Shown piece after piece: positions 26,271 through 33,672 of a stretch of DNA of 64,000 bases. Origin of the DNA: Jeotgalicoccus aerolatus (lineage in GTDB: Bacteria > Bacillota > Bacilli > Staphylococcales > Salinicoccaceae); contig NZ_BMCN01000001.1 of the NCBI RefSeq assembly GCF_014635205.1, positions 310,001-374,000 on the forward strand, written 5' to 3'. The notes beneath the pieces are model-generated. The model saw only the letters and a list, made by a program, of their open reading frames with translations. It did no database searches and was not told where the DNA came from. Made by a program: the position numbers and the translations under genes. Numbering within the stretch: position 1 is the first letter of the stretch; the number at the start of each line of letters is the position of its first letter.

Positions 26271-26972
26271 ATGAAAAAAGAGAAATTAATAGAATGGGTA
26301 AAGCCATATAACAATGATGACAGCCATCCATATTATCGTCCCTTTGTTGTTCAGAGCAAAGACAAGAAATATGATATTTTCTTAGCGGGTATTAATCCGG
26401 CCACTCCCATTTACAGAAAAGATATTGATTTAAATCTCTATACTGATTTACTGACGGATTATGCTGAGTTTTATAAAATGTATAACAAAGTAAGAGAAGG
26501 AAACAGTAAACCGAAAATGTCACGGACGCGACTGGGGATTACCAGTTTTGTGAATGAGATACAGAATCGTACGAATGAGAAAGTGTTAGAGACGAATGTA
26601 GTACCTTACCCGACAAAAAATAAGAAAATATTAAAACAAACAGATTCTGGAGTTATTGCACATGCATTATCACTATTTCATGCAGTGCTTCTTGATCATT
26701 CACCAGGCACTGTCATTATTTACAGTAAAGGCAGTTTGGAATATTTTGTGAAAGTACTGTATGAGAATAAGCTGATCGATGCTAAGCCTTCAACTAAACT
26801 AAAGATGTCTGACCTTGAAAACAGCAGCGTGCCTTTCTTAGAATTCACCTATCCGACCGGCAAACAGTGCAGTGTTTTCGTATGCAGGCATTTTATGTAT
26901 TATGGAAAAGAAGGAAAGACTTATTCAGTGTTTAGAGATAAAGTAATTAATCATATTAAAAATAATAGTTAA
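26271..26972 (+). CDS. Uncharacterised protein, possible uracil-DNA-glycosylase fold
   Basis: A 233-residue cytosolic protein from ATG 26271, behind AAAGGAGTGG; upstream in-frame codons fall in the repeat. Visible: DIFLAGINPATPIY, which resembles the GxNP water-activating loop of uracil-DNA glycosylase-like proteins; RTRLGITSFVNEI; ETNVVPYPT; and TVIIYSKGSLEYF near a predicted strand. The link to the UDG superfamily rests on these motifs only. A nuclease or DNA-repair role would be inference. Its own terminator follows. Confidence 0.55.
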   Translation: MKKEKLIEWVKPYNNDDSHPYYRPFVVQSKDKKYDIFLAGINPATPIYRKDIDLNLYTDLLTDYAEFYKMYNKVREGNSKPKMSRTRLGITSFVNEIQNRTNEKVLETNVVPYPTKNKKILKQTDSGVIAHALSLFHAVLLDHSPGTVIIYSKGSLEYFVKVLYENKLIDAKPSTKLKMSDLENSSVPFLEFTYPTGKQCSVFVCRHFMYYGKEGKTYSVFRDKVINHIKNNS

Positions 26973-26982
26973 GATAAAAACA

Positions 26983-27016
26983 GACACTCCTTTTTGAAAT
27001 TTGGAGTGTTTTTTTA
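26983..27016 (+). terminator. Terminator of the gene at 26271
   Basis: ACACTCC...GGAGTGT followed by seven T. Confidence 0.75.
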
Positions 27017-27155
27017 TCTGGGGATAAAATATTAGGGTAGAGTAATAATAGTACCTATAAAATTTAGGCAGTGCCGCCTTATGTAATTAGATGAAACACA
27101 GGCTGAAATCTGTTACTATATTAGAGATTGAGAATTGATGAACGGGAGTGCCATT

Positions 27156-28403
27156 ATGCAATTTACTGAGTTAACGCTAGATGAATTTAATGACTATACG
27201 AAGATTCACTTCAGTCATTTTACCCAGATGGAACAGAATTATAAATTAAAAACTGACAGCGGCATTGAAACGTATTTGGTCGGTGTGAAGGATAATGAAG
27301 AAGTAAAGGCAGCGTGTCTGGTGACTTTGACGCCTGTTATGAAAGTGTTTAAATATGCATATACTAACAGAGGCCCGGTTCTGGATTACAGTGATGAAGC
27401 GGTGTTCAATACTTTCTTTGAAGGTTTGACGAAATTCTTAAAACCGAAGAAGGTCATGTACCTGCGTGTCGATCCTTACGAGGTCATTAATAAGCGCAAT
27501 CACGAAGGTGAGATTATCGAGTCGATGAACAACGATTATATTTTCGATAATTTTAAAGCTTTAGGCTACGCGCACGACGGCTTTAGAAACGGTTTTGATC
27601 CTGTTGTTCAGGTGCGCTGGCATTCTGTGCTTGATTTGAAGGATAAAGATAAAAAAGAAGTGTTCGATGACATGGATAACTTGCGCCGCCGTAATATTAA
27701 AAAGGCAGAAAAGCACGGTCTCCATATTAAGTATTTAGATTTGGATAATATCGATATTTTCCGCAAGTTTATGAAAGATACGTCTGAGATGAAGGAATTC
27801 TTCGATAGAGATGACAGTTTTTATATCGACCGTAAACGCTACTTTAAAGATCAGGTGATGATCCCGATGGTTTACGTAGATTTAGAGGATTATAATGCGT
27901 CGATTGCACAGGATAAGAAGAAGATGGCGAAGAATCTCGATAAGGCAGAACGTGCTTTAGAGCGTGATCCGGATAACGAGAAGAACCAGAATAAAGTTAA
28001 GAATCTGACTGAGCAGGTTGAGAACATTGACGCCAAGCTGACTGAGGGCGAGAGCCTACTGCAAACGCACGGTAAGGAGCTGCCGCTGTCGAGTGCGTAT
28101 TTTATCGTCACACCGCATGAAGTGACTTATCTTTCCGGCGGTACGGATAACGATTTCAGGCATTTTGCCGGCAGTTATCTGATTCAGTGGACCATGATTC
28201 AGTACGCGCTGGAACAGGATATCGACCAGTACAATTTCTACGGCATCAGCGGTGATTTTACCGAAAATGCTGAGGATTACGGTGTGATTCAGTTTAAAAA
28301 AGGGTTTAATGCAGTGGTCAATGAGTATATCGGTGACTTTATTAAACCGATAAACGGTGCGGCCTATAAAGTCTACACAGGCTTGAACAAGCTGCGGAAT
28401 TAA
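27156..28403 (+). CDS. femA: FemA, peptidoglycan cross-bridge aminoacyltransferase
   Basis: A 415-residue FemABX protein, collinear with S. aureus FemA as I remember it: MQFTELTLDEFNDYT, VMKVFKYAYTNRGPV, FDPVVQVRWHSVLDLKDK, FRHFAGSYLIQW, YNFYGISGDFTENAEDYGV. Two GNAT-like lobes are split by a long helical hairpin (about residues 243-305, DKKKMAKNLDKAERALERDP) that contacts tRNA. It adds amino acids from charged tRNA to the lipid II cross-bridge, at the inner membrane face. ATG 27156 is preferred, behind GGGAG at eight bases; an upstream TTG/ATG pair has no such site. First of three fem genes with 21-base gaps. Confidence 0.9.
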   Translation: MQFTELTLDEFNDYTKIHFSHFTQMEQNYKLKTDSGIETYLVGVKDNEEVKAACLVTLTPVMKVFKYAYTNRGPVLDYSDEAVFNTFFEGLTKFLKPKKVMYLRVDPYEVINKRNHEGEIIESMNNDYIFDNFKALGYAHDGFRNGFDPVVQVRWHSVLDLKDKDKKEVFDDMDNLRRRNIKKAEKHGLHIKYLDLDNIDIFRKFMKDTSEMKEFFDRDDSFYIDRKRYFKDQVMIPMVYVDLEDYNASIAQDKKKMAKNLDKAERALERDPDNEKNQNKVKNLTEQVENIDAKLTEGESLLQTHGKELPLSSAYFIVTPHEVTYLSGGTDNDFRHFAGSYLIQWTMIQYALEQDIDQYNFYGISGDFTENAEDYGVIQFKKGFNAVVNEYIGDFIKPINGAAYKVYTGLNKLRN

Positions 28404-28424
28404 ATAAGAGAAAGAGTGAATCTC

Positions 28425-29687
28425 ATGAAGTTTGTTGAATTAACGGATCAGGAATATGCGTCATTTATCGAAGAAGGGCATGAAGCGGCTTTCTTCCAAA
28501 TGATTGAAAATAAAACCAACCGGGAAATGACCGGTGAAATTGTTAAACTGCTCGGTCTTAAGGATGATGCTGAGAAAGTTGTCGCGGCATGTCTCTTTAC
28601 CTTGCAGCCGACAGTCATGGGCAAATATTTTTACTACTCAAACAGAGGACCGGTATTGGATTACCACAATTTAGAGCTGGTTCGTTTTTACTTTGAGGGC
28701 TTAACTGACTACTTGAAGAATAATAATTGTTCTTACGTGAAAGTCGATCCGAACTGGATTTACAAAAAATACGATAAGGATGTTGTTGAAAAGGATGACT
28801 ATCCGGCACAGGATTCGGTCATTGAACTGTTAGAGTCTCTCGGCTACGGCCACGAAGGCTTTACGCGCGGTTATTCTAAAACGTCTCAGGCGCGCTGGAT
28901 GAGTGTGCTCGACGTGTCGCCGTTTGAGAACGAGCAGCAGCTGATTAAGTCATTCGACTCTCAGCGTAAGCGCAATATGAAAAAAGTTCAGAAATACGGT
29001 GTCGAGCTCAGATTTTTAGAGGTGGATGAAATCGATAAGTTCGTGAAGCTCTATGCGGACACTTCAGAGCGCCAGGGCTTCTTTACGCACCCGGATCCTA
29101 AAAAGTATTTCTCGAATTTCAAAAAAGCTTACGGCGATAAAGTGCTTATACCATATGCTTATATCGAACTCGATAAGTACGTCGCAAACTTAACGGCTGA
29201 ATTGGAAGACGTGACAAAACGTCTGACAGCCATGCAGGCCAAAGAGCATAAAAACGAGAAGACTTTAAATAAAATTAAAGAGATGGAAAAACAGGTGTCG
29301 AACTTAACCGGCGATCTCGATGAAGCGAAAGTTATTCACGAGAAAGAAGGCAATGTGCTGGATCTTGCTGCCGGTATTTATTTCGAAACACCATATGAGC
29401 TGGTCTATAACTCAGGAGCCAGCACTTCGGAATACCCGCAGTTTGTCGGGCCGTATAAAATGCATCTCGAAATGATGAAGTATTGTATTGAACATCATAT
29501 TTCACGTTATAATTTCTACGGCGTCAGCGGAGATTTTTCTGAAGACGGCGAGGACTACGGTGTTTATCGATTTAAGCGCGGTTTTAATGCTGAAATTGAA
29601 GAGCTGGTCGGTGACTTCGTTAAAGTCATTGCACCGCTGCAGCACAACGTATATAAAGTGAAAGCAAAATTGGGACTGAATAAGTAA
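28425..29687 (+). CDS. femB: FemB, peptidoglycan cross-bridge aminoacyltransferase
   Basis: A 420-residue FemABX protein with FemB-type landmarks: YFYYSNRGPVLDY, CSYVKVDPNWIYKKYDKDVV, SQARWMSVLDV, SFDSQRKRNMKK, QFVGPYKMHLEMMKYC, YNFYGVSGDFSEDGEDYGVY. A coiled-coil arm lies at about residues 250-305. It should extend the bridge after FemA. ATG 28425 is 21 bases after femA. AAGAGAAAGAG is a modest ribosome binding site; a GTG nine bases earlier is the alternative start. Confidence 0.9.
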   Translation: MKFVELTDQEYASFIEEGHEAAFFQMIENKTNREMTGEIVKLLGLKDDAEKVVAACLFTLQPTVMGKYFYYSNRGPVLDYHNLELVRFYFEGLTDYLKNNNCSYVKVDPNWIYKKYDKDVVEKDDYPAQDSVIELLESLGYGHEGFTRGYSKTSQARWMSVLDVSPFENEQQLIKSFDSQRKRNMKKVQKYGVELRFLEVDEIDKFVKLYADTSERQGFFTHPDPKKYFSNFKKAYGDKVLIPYAYIELDKYVANLTAELEDVTKRLTAMQAKEHKNEKTLNKIKEMEKQVSNLTGDLDEAKVIHEKEGNVLDLAAGIYFETPYELVYNSGASTSEYPQFVGPYKMHLEMMKYCIEHHISRYNFYGVSGDFSEDGEDYGVYRFKRGFNAEIEELVGDFVKVIAPLQHNVYKVKAKLGLNK

Positions 29688-29708
29688 AGAGAAAGGTTTG
29701 ATCCAGCG

Positions 29709-30956
29709 ATGGAAGTAAAACCAATAACAGAAGCAGCATTTAAACAATTTGAAGAAAATTATACTGGGCATATGCATTACTTCCACGATGAATTATTTTA
29801 CGATTACATTTCAAACGTGAATGAAACGCATTTGTTAGGTCTGTTTGACGGTGATGATTTAATCGGCGTCTCTATGCTGAGCGCGACATCGGTTCTGAAG
29901 AAATTCAGACTGTTTACGTCTCATACCGGACCTTTAATTCAGGACTTTTCTAACGAACGGTTGAAATTCTTTTTAGAAGAAATCGATCAGTATGCGAAGT
30001 CGCACGGCGCCCTGCAGATGATCCATTCACCGTACACGGTCTATCAGATGCGTGACGAAGACGGTAATGTGGCGGAAGATGACCCGCAGAATAACCGTGA
30101 ACTTATTTCTTTATATGAAGATTTAGGCTATAAACATCACGGCTTTACGACAGAACTGATTACCGAGGAATTGTTAAGATTCCAGGCCGTCATCGATGTC
30201 GATAAACCGCTCGATGATATTTTAAAGCAGATGGATACGACGACGCGTTATAATACGCGCCAGACGGAAACCATGCCGCTGCAGCTGAAACTTTTAGATG
30301 AAGATGAATACGATAAATTCATCCAAATATATAAAGAAACAGAAGAACGCATCGGCTTTGATCCTGTGCCGGCAGAGAAAATTAAAAATCTGCTGAACAC
30401 GCTGAAAGACCGCATGTTCTTAGTGCTGACCCACGTTAACGTGGATGATTATTTAAAGCAGCTTGAAGACGAACGCGATATAGAACTGGATCATATTGCG
30501 GAAATCGAAGAAAAAGCGGCCAATGGCACAGCGACGAAGCGCGAGAAAAAACGCGTCAACGAACATAAAGAGCAGCTTGCGAGTAAAGACAAGCGGATCA
30601 AGAAGATGGAAGAATTCAAAGCGGAATTCGGGACGGAGCTCGATCTGTCGGCAGGAATGTACTATTATAATAACCATGAAATGGTCTACCTGTTCAGCGG
30701 CAGCTATCCGGAATTATCCTTCTTTAAAGGCACCAACTTCGCCACTTGGGAAATGATTAAAAAAGCGCAGGAAATCGGCGTCAAACGTTTTAATTTCTTC
30801 GGCTTAACCGGGGACTTTACCGAAAACGCACAAGACTACGGCGTTTACCGCTTTAAACGCGGCTTTACCCCGTATATTGAAGAACTGCCGGGCACCTTTG
30901 ATAAGGTATTTAACAAACCCGTATACGCAATAGCAAAAAAGCTAGGCAAAATATGA
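29709..30956 (+). CDS. Third Fem-like transferase (FmhA/FmhC type)
   Basis: A 415-residue FemABX paralogue, starting at ATG 29709. It keeps the split GNAT lobes, the coiled-coil arm (about 240-305, very Lys/Glu-rich) and the C-terminal FNFFGLTGDFTENAQDYGVY and FKRGFTPYIEELPG. It lacks the FemA pattern VMKVFKYxY and FemX patterns, so I place it with the accessory Fmh group. It is co-directional, 21 bases after femB, and a strong terminator closes the operon. Perhaps it adds a different residue (serine or alanine) to the bridge; that is inference. Confidence 0.75.
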   Translation: MEVKPITEAAFKQFEENYTGHMHYFHDELFYDYISNVNETHLLGLFDGDDLIGVSMLSATSVLKKFRLFTSHTGPLIQDFSNERLKFFLEEIDQYAKSHGALQMIHSPYTVYQMRDEDGNVAEDDPQNNRELISLYEDLGYKHHGFTTELITEELLRFQAVIDVDKPLDDILKQMDTTTRYNTRQTETMPLQLKLLDEDEYDKFIQIYKETEERIGFDPVPAEKIKNLLNTLKDRMFLVLTHVNVDDYLKQLEDERDIELDHIAEIEEKAANGTATKREKKRVNEHKEQLASKDKRIKKMEEFKAEFGTELDLSAGMYYYNNHEMVYLFSGSYPELSFFKGTNFATWEMIKKAQEIGVKRFNFFGLTGDFTENAQDYGVYRFKRGFTPYIEELPGTFDKVFNKPVYAIAKKLGKI

Positions 30957-30970
30957 TGATTTGAATGATT

Positions 30971-31004
30971 GACCGGAGCAGCGGGTGCTGCTCCGGTTTT
31001 TTGT
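30971..31004 (+). terminator. Terminator of the fem operon
   Basis: ACCGGAGCAGC...GCTGCTCCGGT then T-run. Confidence 0.9.
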
Positions 31005-31148
31005 TTGGGTTGGGGGTTTAGGTTCGCTGAGGGTTGGGTGAATTTGGTGAATTTGATGCGGGATTGCGGGTGAATTTGGCCACAATGACGGGATAAGGGG
31101 CGTATCGGGTCACTGTGGGAGCGACAATGACGGGATAAGCATCATTAT

Positions 31149-31396
31149 CAGGCAGATGAGCGCTATTCATCGACCTGACAGCGCATTTATCAGGCAGATG
31201 AGCGCTATTCATCGACCTGACAGCGCATTTATCAGGCAGATGAGCGCTATTCATCGACCTGACAGCAGATTTAACAGGCAGATGAGCGGTATTCATTGAC
31301 CTGACAGCGCATTTATCAGGCAGATGAGCGGTATTCATCGACCTGACAGTGAATTTATCAGGCAGATGAGCGGTGTTCATTGACCTGACAGCGCAA
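31149..31396. repeat. Tandem 42-base repeat, about six units
   Basis: Units start at CAGGCAGATGAGCGCTATTC (31149, 31191, 31233, 31275, 31317, 31359) and run on through ATCGACCTGACAGCGCATTTAT; differences are single bases. The unit holds CCTGA...TCAGG. A 16-base ACAATGACGGGATAAG also occurs twice before it (31082, 31126). A minus-strand frame across it is open only because 42 is divisible by three. Confidence 0.9.
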
Positions 31397-31502
31397 ATAA
31401 CATTGGGATTTAGAAGTTTATCGTATGAATTGGCTTGGAATTCGTGTATAAACGGGGTGAGAGGGTATAATGAAGTTGAATATAGAAAAGGAGGCGCTGC
31501 AG

Positions 31503-31808
31503 GTGGCGGTCAGTAAGCCGATTACGGTAGATTTTGCGGAGTTTCAGGCGGATCCGAAGGCCGTGTTTGATTTGGCTGAGCGGGAGAAAAGTGTTGTGCA
31601 TGTGATGGACGGCGAAAAAATTGCCAGTGTGGTGATGAGTCAGGCGCAGTATGCGTTTGCGCTGGATGAAATCGAATCGCTGTACGATGTGATTGATGAA
31701 TTGACGGTAAATGATGATTTGGCCAATTCGGATGAAAAGACGTATTCGGTGAGCGATGCAGCGTTTGAGCGGATTAGGGATTGGAAACCGGATGAAGGCT
31801 GGGATTAA
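31503..31808 (+). CDS. Phd/YefM-type antitoxin-like protein, orphan
   Basis: A 101-residue protein. The N-terminus VSKPITVDFAEFQADPKAVF, then DLAEREKSVVHVMDGEKIAS and VVMSQAQYAFALDEI, is the Phd/YefM fold (DNA-binding N-domain, helical toxin-binding tail). GTG 31503 is the best start, because AAAAGGAGG stands eight bases before it; an in-frame ATG at 31470 has a weaker site. No RelE/Doc/YoeB-like toxin gene follows; instead a type I locus starts downstream. So it may be a stand-alone regulator or the remains of a type II pair. Confidence 0.7.
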   Translation: MAVSKPITVDFAEFQADPKAVFDLAEREKSVVHVMDGEKIASVVMSQAQYAFALDEIESLYDVIDELTVNDDLANSDEKTYSVSDAAFERIRDWKPDEGWD

Positions 31809-31831
31809 TCATCCGATGATTTTCGTTTCAT

Positions 31832-31935
31832 TTTACAACAGCAACAGCTGATGCTATAATATATGTATAAGCAAAGTGTCCAGCATGGAAACACCGAACG
31901 CCCAATCTACTGTCATAGATTGGGCGTTTTTTAGT
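31832..31935 (+). ncRNA. Antitoxin RNA (RNAII-type) of the second Fst-like locus
   Basis: A sound sigma-A promoter, TTTACA (31832-31837), 17 bases, TATAAT (31855-31860), would start an RNA near 31867. It contains AAAGTGTCCAGCATGG (31873-31888), a 15/16 match to 32039-32054 at the toxin start, and ends at hairpin ACGCCCAATCTA...TAGATTGGGCGT plus T-run (31898-31935), which also serves the opposing toxin mRNA. This is the par/Fst layout. Confidence 0.7.
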
Positions 31936-31956
31936 GGTGTATTGGCGGCTGTCCGG

Positions 31957-32052
31957 TTAGTCATCATCATCGTTCAGCCAATAAGTGAACAACGACACGA
32001 TCACTCCGACGGTAATCGGGGCAACCAGTAATTCCAGTAAAGTGTCCTGCAT
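31957..32052 (-). CDS. Fst-like type I toxin, second locus
   Basis: A 31-residue peptide with LVAPITVGVIVSLFTYWLND and an Asp-rich tail. Same design as the toxin at 8304-8399 (hydrophobic helix, PITVG, LFxYWL), but the C-terminus is acidic, not basic. The ATG at 32050-32052 follows GGAGGGAGGTGACACC. The antisense RNA converges on it, and a direct repeat spans its start codon. No LexA-type box was seen upstream, in contrast to the first locus. Membrane-damaging activity is family knowledge. Confidence 0.8.
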   Translation of the reverse strand: MQDTLLELLVAPITVGVIVSLFTYWLNDDDD

Positions 32053-32679
32053 GGTGTCACCTCCCTCCATGCTATACGCACAGAAGTGGGGCCGGACAGC
32101 TTTATTAATTTTATCATAATATAATTGATGATACATAATTAAATGAATATTCAGATAATTTAAACCGATAAAATAGTGTGGTCTGTATGCGTGTCATTTA
32201 TATGAAAAATATCAACGTATATAAGGATTGATTGGAATGAATCCAGCAGCGTTTAAAATTCAGGAATAATGGACGTCTTATAGTATTTATATAAGAATTG
32301 GTCAAAATAAACGTAAAATGATGAAATCTATATATTAGTAAAAAACGGCTAAAATGGACAAATTAATGAGTCATTTTAAGAACTTGAGCTGAAGGATTAT
32401 ACGTGAAGAACATTAAATGAGCTGAGAATGGCTGAGTTAAATATAGAAAGACGCTAAGAACGGCGGCTGAATAACAATCCGCAGCATATGGATTCATGAT
32501 GTGAACTTAAATCAGCATATAAATATAAACAACAAATCAATACCAATATACTTATAAACAGCAATGATTTTACAGACCTATTTTAAAATACTTACTAAAG
32601 TTTACATAACATATATTATAGGAAGTTGTATATACAGCATAATATGGCGAGTATATAGTGACCTATTCCCGTTGACTAT
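32053..32679. other. AT-rich intergenic region without recognised gene
   Basis: About 630 bases. Apart from the toxin leader, only a 10-codon frame with ribosome binding site (MNPAAFKIQE, near 32238) was seen; its meaning is unclear. No hairpins or protein homology recognised. Confidence 0.5.
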
Positions 32680-32704
32680 GTTTTAGAATCCCTAAAACGG
32701 ATAT
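32680..32704 (+). promoter_or_regulatory. SigB-type promoter of the general stress gene
   Basis: GTTTTA (32680-32685), 13 bases, GGATAT (32699-32704) fits the sigma-B consensus GTTT-N13-15-GGGTAT with one change. It lies 45 bases before the ATG. Confidence 0.7.
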
Positions 32705-32748
32705 ATATAGTACTGTGTTCGAAAAATTAACTTCGGAGGGATATTATT

Positions 32749-33105
32749 ATGGCACCATTTTTCAAAGTTTATCATAATGACGATAGAATTCAGGAAGATA
32801 TTGCAATTCTAAAATCCAATCAAGTAGAAAAAGAAAATATTTACGTCCTCTCTCACGATGACGATCGCACAGACCGCATCGCTTCCAATGCAGACGCGAA
32901 TACAATCGGCGCTGCTGAGCAAGGTTTAGCTGATGCAGTTAAAACGACTTTCGAAAAACAAGGTGATGAACTTCGCAATAAGTTTGAAAATATCGGCTTC
33001 TCTAAGGAAGAAGCAACGGAATATGAAGCAGAACTCGATAAAGGCGGCGTGTTCTTAATCGTAACTGATGCAAACGGTGTAGATTTAGATGCTGCACTTT
33101 CATAA
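32749..33105 (+). CDS. General stress protein, YflT/GSP17M family
   Basis: A 118-residue acidic soluble protein. The N-terminus FFKVYHNDDRIQEDIAILKS, then the YVLSHDDDRTDRIA core, and GGVFLIVTDAN near the end are typical of the YflT (general stress protein 17M) domain. It is induced by sigma-B in relatives, in line with the promoter seen here. The ATG follows CGGAGGG. Monocistronic. Molecular function unknown. Confidence 0.85.
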   Translation: MAPFFKVYHNDDRIQEDIAILKSNQVEKENIYVLSHDDDRTDRIASNADANTIGAAEQGLADAVKTTFEKQGDELRNKFENIGFSKEEATEYEAELDKGGVFLIVTDANGVDLDAALS

Positions 33106-33120
33106 AATATTGAAATAAAA

Positions 33121-33172
33121 GAAACCAGCTGTATCCCCCCCCACTATATTGGGCGGTGCAGCTGGTTTTTCT
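33121..33172 (+). terminator. Terminator of the stress gene
   Basis: AAACCAGCTG...CAGCTGGTTT followed by T-rich DNA; long loop with a C-run. Confidence 0.75.
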
Positions 33173-33221
33173 TTTCGCCCAAACAAAAAAACGCTGATCA
33201 ATAAGCGTTTTAATTCTGGTA

Positions 33222-33542
33222 TTAAATTTCCTTTTTTCGTTCGGCTTCCTCGATCGTTTCTTCTGCCTGACGCAATTCTTTACTGTGTTTGCGATTGCGG
33301 TTGACGACCCAAATCGACATTGTAATGACGAATGACAGTACTGCTAAAAATGCAGCGTAGCCTAAGAGCGGCTGCCATTCCAGATTGTCGTAAAAGTTCG
33401 GCAGCACGAATGCTGCGATCCCCATCACTATTAGTGTCAAAATAGGCATTATCATGTATTTTTTCAAGAAAAATGCTACAGCAAGTGATAAAATGATCAC
33501 CGCTAAAATTGAATATAAGTAAAACTGAAAGTCATTGACCAT
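33222..33542 (-). CDS. Small membrane protein, DUF2651-like
   Basis: A 106-residue protein with three hydrophobic helices (about 7-24, 29-47, 59-80) and a charged C-terminal tail (NRKHSKELRQAEETIEEAER). It resembles the YbeF/DUF2651 group. The ATG at 33540-33542 follows GAGGTGAGG. Function unknown. Divergent from pepF. Confidence 0.7.
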   Translation of the reverse strand: MVNDFQFYLYSILAVIILSLAVAFFLKKYMIMPILTLIVMGIAAFVLPNFYDNLEWQPLLGYAAFLAVLSFVITMSIWVVNRNRKHSKELRQAEETIEEAERKKEI

Positions 33543-33672
33543 ATCCTCACCTCGTTCAATTTATACCCGCTTTCCCCTCCTTTTACTCATTTTGCTATGA
33601 ATATACAATATTCAAAATTTTATGTATAATATAGTGTGTAACAGAGGGATAAATAACCAGGGAGATGATTTA

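Noticed and set aside
31018-31380. Minus-strand frame of about 120 codons with repeated NTAHLPDK-like units
   Set aside because: It follows the 42-base tandem repeat exactly and has no ribosome binding site. Openness follows from a unit length divisible by three.
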